6,763 nucleotides of DNA from Oscillospiraceae bacterium (GTDB taxonomy: Bacteria > Bacillota > Clostridia > Oscillospirales > Oscillospiraceae). The notes under the pieces are model-generated. The model was not told the origin of the DNA. It saw only the letters and a list, made by a program, of their open reading frames with translations, and did no database searches. The DNA is taken from the NCBI GenBank assembly GCA_031280855.1, contig JAITGH010000065.1, positions 1 to 6,763 on the forward strand. Direction: 5' to 3'. Both the position numbers and the translations under genes were made by a program. Shown here one piece after another: positions 1 through 5,986 of the stretch (within the stretch, counting starts at the first letter, position 1; every line of letters starts with the position of its first letter).

Positions 1-8
1 AGGAAAAC

Positions 9-410
9 ATGACGAAACGAATCTACGGACGCGCCGAGTATCCCGGCAAGGTCACCGCGACCGCGCTCGTCGCGCCCAAGTACCTGCAAGGCTTCACGAA
101 CGTAAAGCCCGATCGCGGCTGCACGACGGAGCGCAACCATCCGCTGCGCAATGTGCCCTACACCGGGAAGGTGCTGTGTTTCTACTCGCCAAGAGGCTCC
201 GGCGGGTTCCTGATGTACGGGTTCGGCGATAAGACTCCCGCCGCGTTCGTCCACACGAAAAGCAGTCCGCTGACCGTCGGGTGCATGGTGCAAGCTCACG
301 TACCCGCAATGACGGACTTTGACGAGGATCCGATGCCGTACATCAAGACCGGCGACACTATCTTCGTCAACGCCGACGAGGGATTCATAGAGATCAGTAG
401 TCAGGATTGA
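9..410 (+). CDS. Aconitase X (AcnX) small/swivel-domain subunit, DUF126-type
   Basis: 133 residues. The start is supported by an AGGA just before the ATG at the window edge. The protein follows the swivel-domain pattern of the AcnX family: an N-terminal GRAEYPGKVTATALV strand, a central NHPLRNVPYTGKVL segment (about 43-55), a glycine/serine loop PRGSGG (61-66) where family members carry the SGRGSSSGS-type active-site loop, then TPAAFV and a C-terminal TGDTIFVNADEGFIEI barrel end (114-129). S64 is the likely counterpart of the catalytic swivel serine. Characterised relatives pair with a large DUF521-type subunit and dehydrate cis-3-hydroxyproline or, in archaea, phosphomevalonate. The large subunit would be expected upstream, outside the window, but this is inference. 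The loop is divergent (GSGGFLMYG instead of the usual SSSGS run), so the substrate cannot be assigned. The gene lies 84 nt upstream of the TrpB2-like gene on the same strand. Confidence 0.8.
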   Translation: MTKRIYGRAEYPGKVTATALVAPKYLQGFTNVKPDRGCTTERNHPLRNVPYTGKVLCFYSPRGSGGFLMYGFGDKTPAAFVHTKSSPLTVGCMVQAHVPAMTDFDEDPMPYIKTGDTIFVNADEGFIEISSQD

Positions 411-494
411 GTAGTCAGTAGCACGCAAACCCCGGCACTCCCCGTAACCCCCGTAACTAATTCCTATTTACTACATCTGTAACAGGAGAGCCAA

Positions 495-1856
495 ATGAGC
501 ATACCTTACAAGACGTACCTAACCGAGAAGCAAATGCCGGACGCGTGGATGAACCTTCGCGCCGCGCTGAAGAACCCGCCCGCGCCGATGCTGCACCCCG
601 GGACGCTGCAACCCGTAACCTTCGACGACGTCGCACCCGTATTCGTCGGGGAGCTGGCGAAGCAGGAGCTTTGCGACGATCCGTTCATCTCGATCCCCGG
701 CGAGGTCATGGACTTCTACCGCATGATGCGCCCCTCCCCGCTTGTCAGAGCGTACTCGCTGGAGAAAGCGCTCGACACCCCCGCGAAGATCTACTACAAG
801 TTCGAGGGCACCAATACCTCCGGAAGCCATAAGCTGAACTCCGCCGCGCCTCAGGCGTTCTTCGCCAAACAGCAGGGTCTGACGCATCTGACGACGGAGA
901 CCGGCGCGGGTCAATGGGGTACCGCGCTTAGCATGGCGTGCGCGTTCTACGGTATCGACCTGCGCGTATTCATGGTTAAGGTTTCCAGCGAGCAAAAGCC
1001 GTACCGCAAGGCGGTGATGGAGACGTACGGCGCGTCAGTCACGCCGTCGCCGAGCAGCACTACGGATGCGGGTAAGGCGGCGCTTGCGGAGAACCCGAAC
1101 TCGCAAGGCTCACTGGGCAACGCGATCTCCGAGGCGCTTGAAGCCGCGATGAAGACGGAGAACTGCCGCTATGTGCTCGGCTCGGTACTGCAACACGTGG
1201 TACTGCACCAGAGCATAATCGGGCTGGAGACGAAGTCCGCGCTCGACATGCTTGGCGAGTACCCTGACGTGGTAATCGGCTGCGCGGGCGGCGGGTCGAA
1301 CCTCGGCGGATTGATCTGCGCGTACGCGGCGGATAAGGTCGCGGGAACCTCAAACCCGCGCATTATCGCGGTCGAGCCCGCCAGCTGCCCGAGCCTTACT
1401 CGCGGACGATTCAACTACGACTTCGGCGACGTCGCCCGCACTACGCCGCTTATTAAGATGTATACGCTCGGCAGCGGATTCAAGCCGCACGCGAATCACG
1501 CCGGAGGTCTGCGCTATCACGGGATGAACCCGACGCTGTCGCAAATGTACCACGACGGGCTGATGGAGGCGGTCGCGTATCCGCAGCGCGATGTGTTCGA
1601 CGCCGCCGTCCTATTCGCCCGTACCGAGGGGACTCTGCCCGCGCCGGAATCCTCGCACGCCATCAAAGGCGCGATTGACGAGGCGATCAAGTGCCGGGAG
1701 TCCGGAGTCTCCAAAACGATCCTATTCGGGCTGTCCGGTACCGGATACTTCGATATGCAGGCGTACCAAGACTACCGCTCCGGCTCGATGAGCGACTACG
1801 TCCCGACGGACGCGGATCTCGCCCCCGGGTTCGCCTCCCTGCCCTCCGTCGAGTAA
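495..1856 (+). CDS. trpB2: TrpB2-type tryptophan synthase beta-like PLP-dependent enzyme
   Basis: 453 residues, about full length for the TrpB2 group, which is longer than classical TrpB because of an N-terminal extension. Start chosen because AGGAGAG lies at 484-490, four bases before the ATG. Fold-type II PLP enzyme signatures are all visible: GSHKLNSA with the Schiff-base lysine K113, ETGAGQWG (135-142) with the catalytic glutamate E135, the phosphate-binding glycine loop GCAGGGSN (262-269), VEP (293-295), the TrpB2-typical LRYHGMNP (339-346), EGTLPAPESSHA (378-389) and SGTGYFD (414-420) near the PLP pyridine nitrogen. TrpB2 enzymes condense indole with serine or act as stand-alone serine/beta-replacement enzymes. 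No trpA or other trp gene is visible, so a role in tryptophan synthesis is not implied. No convincing promoter lies in the 84-nt gap upstream, so co-transcription with the AcnX subunit is likely. A non-tryptophan beta-replacement or elimination reaction is a real alternative. Confidence 0.93.
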   Translation: MSIPYKTYLTEKQMPDAWMNLRAALKNPPAPMLHPGTLQPVTFDDVAPVFVGELAKQELCDDPFISIPGEVMDFYRMMRPSPLVRAYSLEKALDTPAKIYYKFEGTNTSGSHKLNSAAPQAFFAKQQGLTHLTTETGAGQWGTALSMACAFYGIDLRVFMVKVSSEQKPYRKAVMETYGASVTPSPSSTTDAGKAALAENPNSQGSLGNAISEALEAAMKTENCRYVLGSVLQHVVLHQSIIGLETKSALDMLGEYPDVVIGCAGGGSNLGGLICAYAADKVAGTSNPRIIAVEPASCPSLTRGRFNYDFGDVARTTPLIKMYTLGSGFKPHANHAGGLRYHGMNPTLSQMYHDGLMEAVAYPQRDVFDAAVLFARTEGTLPAPESSHAIKGAIDEAIKCRESGVSKTILFGLSGTGYFDMQAYQDYRSGSMSDYVPTDADLAPGFASLPSVE

Positions 1857-1897
1857 CGCCGGGGATACGCTTTGATAATGTATATATGTTTACGAAG

Positions 1898-1937
1898 GCC
1901 GGTTGTCAAACTTTTTTCAAAAAGTTTGACAACCGGC
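1898..1937. repeat. 19-bp perfect inverted repeat, core repeated at 2067-2092
   Basis: Left arm 1898-1916 is the exact reverse complement of right arm 1919-1937, with only TC between them. The arms carry CAAACTTTTT/AAAAAGTTTG at the centre. A 26-nt core (1903-1928) is repeated exactly at 2067-2092. No T tract follows on the plus strand, so it is not a textbook intrinsic terminator, although so strong a hairpin 41 nt after the trpB2-like stop could still protect or end that transcript. The two core copies are 164 nt apart and bracket the other repeat elements. Confidence 0.9.
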
Positions 1938-1969
1938 GTGACGCCGGCCCCATATTAGCCTCTACTGCC

Positions 1970-2002
1970 GATCTTAAGTTGCCTTCAGGGCAACTTAAGA
2001 TC
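1970..2002 (+). repeat. 14-bp hairpin with 5-nt loop, conserved with copy B
   Basis: GATCTTAAGTTGCC pairs perfectly with GGCAACTTAAGATC around the loop TTCAG. The hairpin at 6299-6331, read on the minus strand, has the same architecture: 14-bp stem and loop ATCAG. All four positions that differ between the two left arms are matched by a pairing change in the right arm. No poly-T follows, so this does not look like a standard rho-independent terminator. It could act as a 3' stability element or a protein-binding structure; that is inference. Confidence 0.85.
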
Positions 2003-2004
2003 CC

Positions 2005-2054
2005 TCCGTAGAACACCGCACCCATAGTTAGTTTTCCGTAGAACACCGCACCCA
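2005..2054 (+). repeat. Two 20-nt direct repeats, 30-nt period
   Basis: TCCGTAGAACACCGCACCCA occurs at 2005-2024 and again, identical, at 2035-2054, separated by TAGTTAGTTT. The block has no counterpart in copy B, so it is an insertion or local duplication specific to copy A. Two units are too few and too close to call a CRISPR. Confidence 0.9.
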
Positions 2055-2070
2055 ATGTAAAAGTTTTTGT

Positions 2071-2092
2071 CAAACTTTTTTCAAAAAGTTTG
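2071..2092 (-). terminator. Possible terminator hairpin for the BMP-like gene
   Basis: CAAACTTTTT and AAAAAGTTTG form a 10-bp stem with a TC loop. Read on the minus strand it lies 65 nt after the stop of the BMP-like gene and is followed by the AT-rich ACAAAAACTTTT, which gives a weak U-rich tail. The same core occurs at 1903-1928, so it may be a repeat used as a terminator rather than a dedicated one. Confidence 0.4.
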
Positions 2093-2156
2093 CGTTCCCC
2101 AACCCCCGCGTCGTCTCAATACATATTATTAGAGCCCCTCGCGTCCCCGCGTTCCG

Positions 2157-4058
2157 CTAATCGTTGAGCATTCGTACGGAGTACGCCAGCCAGTCCATCT
2201 CTTGAATCTCCATGAGGGTGGGGACGACGCCGTCTTCGACTCGCTGGATTCCGAGGTCATCGGCGATCGGGCCTTCGAACGGGTGCAAGCCGCCGCTTTT
2301 CAGCAGATCGCGGAAGATTCGCAATAGCCGACCCGTGACTCCCAGTACGCTGTTCACCGGGAAGATGTCCATGATCCCGGTCTGGAATCCCCAGCCGAAG
2401 TGAACCGGGCTTCCAACACGCGTCACGTCCGAGAGGTGCAATCGCCCGAGCAGCGCGTCGCCGATCATCTTGTCGTAGAACGGCTCCCAATCGAGGGTCG
2501 CGGCGGCGAGGCTTTCCAGCGGAGCACCGTTCGACGCGAGACGGTACAGTTGCGCGTACACCTCCGGGAACGCCTTGCGGTCAAGCGGGTTGTCCGGCGA
2601 GTGCCGGCAGAACGCGACGTCCGCGCCGTGCCGTGCGAACTCTGCTCTGGCAAGGTCGTGCTCCGCCCAGTCGTTGATGCGGCTCATGGTGTACCCGAGC
2701 ACCTCGCTGCGCGGGTTGATCAGCCGCGCTCCCAGCGCGAACGCGTTGATGTCGTAGACTGTGCGCTTGGAGAAAACTTTCGCCGACGACATGTAACCAA
2801 GCTTCCCGGTCTCGCTCTCCGCCGCCGACAGGATCCCGCATAGGAACGTCAAGTCATACATCTTGCAATAGTACGTGTGCAGGTTCTTACCGTCGTGCGG
2901 AGAATCGCAGTTGAGGACGACCGTTTCGGGGTGTTCGAGCGCGAAGCGCAGACTTAGCGTGCTCATAGTGGGCGATGTTGTGAACATCAAGTTCGGCTTA
3001 GACTTTGAGACCTCCGCAAGAGCGCGGTAAGCAAGCTCCCCGACGGTCGGCAGGTTCGTAATGCGCAGAACCTCCAGCCGATCGCCGTATTTGCGCTCGA
3101 CCCGCTTGATTGCGAGGTCATGCTGAGCAGTCCAGATGTTCGATTCAGGCGTACCCGCGTACGCGACGGCGACGGAGATCTTGCCCGGCGCTCGGCTGAA
3201 CAATCCCGGCCGCACGGAGTCCGTCGGCTGCGCGACTGATACGTCCAGCGTCCTGCGTCCGACGTCGCCGCCCGCGACCAGCAGCTGCCCCTTGAAGTTG
3301 CTCAGGTTGTGCCGTATGTCCTCCACCGTAACGTTGTACGGCAGCCCGAATACTCGGACGTACTCGACAAGCGCGTCGCCGGAGGTTAGACTGACGTCCT
3401 CCGTGACGACGGACTTGTACACCGCGCGGAACGTGCGCTGTACGCGGTTGATCAGCTCGCCGGGATCTCGCGACATATCCGGGTGCTCGTCAAGGAATCG
3501 CTCCACGCCGTGCGCAAGCTCCGTGAAGTACCCGCGCTTCGAGAACCACAGATCGTCGACGAACAGCCACTTGTCATAGTCGAGGAACTCATAGTAAATG
3601 GAGACCTCATCGTTCGATTCGTCACGCTCCGGAATGAACCGAGTCAACTGCGCGGTGACGCTTGCCGCGCCGACGGACTTGAGGATACTGACGCGCTTGT
3701 TGCCCTCTTGCACATAGTACTTGTTGAGGAACTGGAACGCGGTAATGGGCTCGCGTATGCCCTCCGTCAGTTGACTGCCGTAGACCTTTTGCCACTTGGA
3801 GGCGAACTCGGTATCGCTCTCAAGCAGCGGCATGAAGTTCCCGGCGAACGCGGAGGATCGCCCGGAGGTCTTCGTGCCCTTGATCGCGTCCAGCGGAATC
3901 TCATGGTACCCGAGGTTAAGCTCCCCGACGATCACGATCCTGTCAAGGCTTCGGTCAAGCGTAGGCAGATAGCCCCTTGATTCACCGTGTTCGGCGAGAT
4001 ACTTCCGCCCGGCTTTCCGAGCGGCAAGGTACGCCGCTCGACTCTCTTGGTCTGGCAT
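2157..4058 (-). CDS. Cytoplasmic BMP/PnrA-like ligand-binding protein with ParB-like N-terminal domain
   Basis: 633 residues. The minus-strand start is supported by GAGGTGG (4062-4068) just before the ATG. There is no signal peptide, lipobox or membrane segment, so unlike BMP-family transporter lipoproteins it should be cytoplasmic. Residues about 40-130 resemble the ParB/sulfiredoxin-like fold: LDRIVIVG, then EIPLDAIKGT (53-62), then YVQEGNKRVSILKSVG (115-130), close to the EGNRRLAAL motif of that superfamily. After a helical linker (about 131-290), residues about 293-625 resemble a BMP (PnrA/Med) periplasmic-binding-protein fold: KISVAVAYAGTPESNIWTAQ, PNLMFTTSP, LGYMSS, HFGWGFQTG. BMP proteins of this type bind nucleosides, and Bacillus Med is a cytoplasmic-facing regulator, so a ligand-sensing or regulatory role is plausible. 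The fusion and the function are inference; the BMP call is firmer than the ParB-like call. The gene is divergent from the membrane-protein gene at 4370. Confidence 0.78.
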   Translation of the reverse strand: MPDQESRAAYLAARKAGRKYLAEHGESRGYLPTLDRSLDRIVIVGELNLGYHEIPLDAIKGTKTSGRSSAFAGNFMPLLESDTEFASKWQKVYGSQLTEGIREPITAFQFLNKYYVQEGNKRVSILKSVGAASVTAQLTRFIPERDESNDEVSIYYEFLDYDKWLFVDDLWFSKRGYFTELAHGVERFLDEHPDMSRDPGELINRVQRTFRAVYKSVVTEDVSLTSGDALVEYVRVFGLPYNVTVEDIRHNLSNFKGQLLVAGGDVGRRTLDVSVAQPTDSVRPGLFSRAPGKISVAVAYAGTPESNIWTAQHDLAIKRVERKYGDRLEVLRITNLPTVGELAYRALAEVSKSKPNLMFTTSPTMSTLSLRFALEHPETVVLNCDSPHDGKNLHTYYCKMYDLTFLCGILSAAESETGKLGYMSSAKVFSKRTVYDINAFALGARLINPRSEVLGYTMSRINDWAEHDLARAEFARHGADVAFCRHSPDNPLDRKAFPEVYAQLYRLASNGAPLESLAAATLDWEPFYDKMIGDALLGRLHLSDVTRVGSPVHFGWGFQTGIMDIFPVNSVLGVTGRLLRIFRDLLKSGGLHPFEGPIADDLGIQRVEDGVVPTLMEIQEMDWLAYSVRMLND

Positions 4059-4225
4059 GTGCCACCTCGAAGTTAGTATAGTAGTACCGGTAATTGGTAA
4101 TTAGCGGAGACGACGATGGACGAGGGGTGCCGTGGTTCGCGAACCACTAATCCCCAATTGCCGGTAACCGATACGATAGGTAAGCGCGCACTTACGCCTG
4201 CGCCCCGATGCCTCACCCCGCTTAC
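4059..4225 (-). promoter_or_regulatory. Long leader of the BMP-like gene with nested inverted repeats
   Basis: If the minus promoter at 4232-4260 is used, this is a roughly 165-nt 5' leader. It contains an outer imperfect inverted repeat, TACCGGTAATTGG (4085-4097) against CCAATTGCCGGTA (4154-4166), 12 of 13 positions pairing plus a G-T wobble. Inside lies a perfect 16-nt palindrome, GTGGTTCGCGAACCAC (4132-4147), with GGGG (4124-4127) and CCCC (4152-4155) flanking it. A smaller stem, GTAAG/CTTAC, lies at 4180-4195. I do not recognise a known riboswitch class. The structure could act as an RNA leader or as DNA operators. Confidence 0.5.
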
Positions 4226-4231
4226 TTTTCT

Positions 4232-4260
4232 ATTATACACTAACCCGAGTTCACAATCAA
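4232..4260 (-). promoter_or_regulatory. Sigma-A-type promoter for the BMP-like gene
   Basis: Read on the minus strand: -35 TTGATT (4260-4255), 17-bp spacer, -10 TATAAT (4237-4232). It drives leftward transcription into the leader of the BMP-like gene, with the start near 4225. Its -35 box is 34 bp from the -35 box of the opposing promoter, so the two divergent genes may share regulators. Confidence 0.7.
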
Positions 4261-4294
4261 GACAAATTTTTGTACGAAATATTGAAAAAAGTGC

Positions 4295-4323
4295 TTGACA
4301 AGTGCTCGGATTTGTTGTATATT
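4295..4323 (+). promoter_or_regulatory. Sigma-A-type promoter for the membrane-protein gene
   Basis: Perfect -35 TTGACA (4295-4300), 17-bp spacer, -10 TATATT (4318-4323); transcription should begin near 4330, about 40 nt before the ATG. AAGTGCT occurs as a direct repeat at 4289-4295 and 4300-4306, one copy overlapping each side of the -35 box, so a repressor site is possible. The start region also holds TGTGC (4329-4333) and GCACA (4344-4348), an inverted pair with a 10-nt gap. Confidence 0.82.
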
Positions 4324-4369
4324 ACAAGTGTGCTGAGCAACATGCACAAAAAATGGAGGTACATAACTG

Positions 4370-5836
4370 ATGGATAGGGATACATCGCTTAAATGGGCGC
4401 CGGTATTCAGAGGGATCTCGATCATACTGATCCTGCTTACGTTCGCGAGCTGGTTGCTGCCGTATTTCAACTACGACGCCGACGATTTCGGTATCGACAC
4501 TAGTAAGGGTCCGCTCCGATTCGTTCCGCAGGTCGCCGACGACCAAGAGTACGCCGTGCTTAGCGCACCGAAGTACTCCGCTTATGAGAAAGCCAACCTA
4601 GTTGACGAACTTACCGGCGAGTACAAGATCACGCTGCTGTTCGACCGCTCCGGGTTAGAGGAATTCGACCCCGAGATCATGTCCTACAGCGAATACCTGA
4701 CTACTTACGTCTACGATACCGACGCGAAGGACTTCCTGAAAGTTGCCGAGACTTCCGTCGACGAAGCGACCGGTGATACCGTTGTAACCGAGAAGTCGCT
4801 GATGTTCTACACATCTCAGGACGTCATCCCGGACTCCGGCTCTGAGGACGCGCTCGCATACGAGGAGTACATCAAAGCCAACGTACTGGTAGGCACTACT
4901 CCGCAGTCTATACTCAAGTTCTCCTCCACGGATATCCCGCGTTATAACAGCAATGATGATGACTCCGCCAAACAGGCGTACGTTGCCGCGAACGTCATCG
5001 ACACGAAGACCAACATGTACAAGATCCCGCTGCGTTTCCTCCCGGATGATTTGCCGCTGTTCCAAGGCGAAGTCGGCATGACCTATGGCGAGTACCTTAA
5101 ACTGTACGTGTTCGACGCGGAGGCGAACAACGGCACGGGCGAGTTCCTCGTCGATATGAAGGTCGTCAATACGCTTTATCGCGGTAACGATACGCTTAAG
5201 ACGCTCAACGGCAAGAACGAGGTTCACGATTACCCCGACAAGTACTCGCTCTGGCAGTTCGTCCTGCAAGCGTATAACTACCCGCAGATCTTGGTGCAGA
5301 TGAACTATCACACCGCGTTGCAGGATGTCGAGTTCTATCGCCCGTATATCAAGCTCTCCGCCGAGGAGACCGAGGGCTATACTCCCGAGAAGATCCAAGA
5401 GATGCTGAACAACAAGGCGATCGGCATCCAGTCGAGCTATCACAAACGCTTCTACAACGAGGACGGTACTCCGATCGAGTTCCGCCGGATCAAGATCGCC
5501 AACATGGATCAAGATCTGATAAACATCCATCCCAGGTTTATCAAGATGTGGTTCATCGCGCCGACCCTTTGGCAGATCGCGTTCGGTATCGTCGGGCTGA
5601 TCATGTGTTGGAAGAAGCGCGGGATCATGACGCAGGTCTTCCCGTTCATCTTCGGTATCATCGGGCTCATCGGGTACTTTGGGAACCGAGTGCTTAGCTA
5701 TTACTCATACCCGGCGACATACTGGATTCAAATCGGCATGTGCGTGCTGGTGCTTGCCAACGCGATCATCGGGATCATAATCCAGGCGATGGAGATCAAA
5801 TCCCGTCCCTCCGACTACTACCTGCCGATGGTATAG
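4370..5836 (+). CDS. Membrane protein of unknown function with repeat-bearing ectodomain
   Basis: 488 residues; start chosen from GGAGGT (4355-4360) nine bases before the ATG and a matching promoter upstream. One N-terminal membrane segment (about 14-33), a large acidic, tyrosine-rich ectodomain (about 34-392), then three membrane segments (about 394-414, 420-440, 450-472) and a short tail. The ectodomain shows five degenerate copies of a roughly 32-residue motif: a hydrophobic strand ending in F, then 18-21 residues, then Y-x-x-A/Y-N/V with a nearby D. The F anchors are at 51, 91, 146, 184 and 223. Two longer segments (71-91 and 203-223), 132 residues apart, share 11 of 21 positions, which suggests internal duplication. 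I do not recognise the family. The gene is single, with its own promoter and terminator, and divergent from the BMP-like gene. A sensor, receptor or surface-assembly role is possible but unsupported. Confidence 0.85.
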   Translation: MDRDTSLKWAPVFRGISIILILLTFASWLLPYFNYDADDFGIDTSKGPLRFVPQVADDQEYAVLSAPKYSAYEKANLVDELTGEYKITLLFDRSGLEEFDPEIMSYSEYLTTYVYDTDAKDFLKVAETSVDEATGDTVVTEKSLMFYTSQDVIPDSGSEDALAYEEYIKANVLVGTTPQSILKFSSTDIPRYNSNDDDSAKQAYVAANVIDTKTNMYKIPLRFLPDDLPLFQGEVGMTYGEYLKLYVFDAEANNGTGEFLVDMKVVNTLYRGNDTLKTLNGKNEVHDYPDKYSLWQFVLQAYNYPQILVQMNYHTALQDVEFYRPYIKLSAEETEGYTPEKIQEMLNNKAIGIQSSYHKRFYNEDGTPIEFRRIKIANMDQDLINIHPRFIKMWFIAPTLWQIAFGIVGLIMCWKKRGIMTQVFPFIFGIIGLIGYFGNRVLSYYSYPATYWIQIGMCVLVLANAIIGIIIQAMEIKSRPSDYYLPMV

Positions 5837-5856
5837 CCGACCCGGTAAATCGGTCT

Positions 5857-5904
5857 ACAGCTCGAACGCGGATCCCACGGGGTTCGCGTTCGGGCTGTCT
5901 TTTT
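5857..5904 (+). terminator. Intrinsic terminator of the membrane-protein gene
   Basis: Begins 20 nt after the stop codon. ACAGCTCGAACGCG (5857-5870) pairs with CGCGTTCGGGCTGT (5885-5898) with one wobble, and the stem can be extended inward with one mismatch to nearly 20 bp. It is followed by C and then TTTTT (5900-5904). This is a good rho-independent terminator in the plus direction. Read on the minus strand it lacks a T tract. Confidence 0.9.
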
Positions 5905-5932
5905 GCCCTCTCGCTGATCTCTGACTACTGCT

Positions 5933-5961
5933 ATTATACCACACATTGGCGCAAAAGTCAA
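5933..5961 (-). promoter_or_regulatory. Leftward consensus promoter with no gene ahead
   Basis: Read on the minus strand: -35 TTGACT (5961-5956), 17-bp spacer, -10 TATAAT (5938-5933) preceded by GTGTGG. The expected start is near 5926, and transcription would run into the terminator and 3' end of the membrane-protein gene on its antisense strand. No ORF with a ribosome binding site follows. A short antisense RNA is possible. Confidence 0.6.
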
Positions 5962-5986
5962 GTGTTATTTTGTGCCTACATAAAGT

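Larger units (their letters stand above)
1882..2092 (+). repeat. Composite intergenic repeat, copy A
   Basis: This fills most of the 300-nt gene-free stretch between the trpB2-like gene and the convergent BMP-like gene. In order it holds: ATATATGTTTACGA (1882-1895); a long AT-rich hairpin (1898-1937); the near-palindrome CCGGCGTGACGCCGG (1933-1947); ATTAGCC (1954-1960); a 14-bp hairpin (1970-2002); a 20-nt direct repeat (2005-2054); ATGTAAAAGTTTTTGTC (2055-2071); and a second copy of the AT-rich hairpin core (2067-2092). Several of these blocks recur near 6246-6368, mostly on the opposite strand (copy B). No ORF is convincing here. It is best described as a palindromic extragenic repeat. Whether it is a mobile remnant or a functional 3' element is not known. 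Confidence 0.8.

Noticed and set aside
396..418. AGTAGTCAG repeated at 396-404 and 410-418
   Set aside because: The 9-nt repeat straddles the AcnX stop codon; it is too short to stand out and has no associated structure.
519..995. 158-codon minus-strand open frame inside the trpB2-like gene
   Set aside because: It is antisense to conserved TrpB2 motifs and has arginine-rich shadow composition.
1898..1937. Classical rho-independent terminator for the trpB2-like gene
   Set aside because: The stem is strong, but the T run is inside the arm and loop rather than after the stem, and GGCGTGACGCC follows. It is listed as a repeat instead.
1691..2011. 106-codon plus-strand frame overlapping the end of the trpB2-like gene and repeat A
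   Set aside because: Its first half is a frameshifted copy of the TrpB2 C-terminus and its second half is repeat sequence; no start signal is visible.
2005..2054. CRISPR array
   Set aside because: There are only two repeats with a 10-nt gap and no cas genes; spacers are far too short.
4059..4225. Named riboswitch or T-box in the BMP-like leader
   Set aside because: No recognisable class-defining core (for example a T-box TGGNACCGCG sequence) was seen; only nested inverted repeats can be supported.
4655..5530. 291-codon open frame on the minus strand
   Set aside because: It is antisense to the well-supported membrane-protein gene, has low-complexity Leu/Val/Arg-rich composition typical of a shadow frame, and lacks a ribosome binding site.
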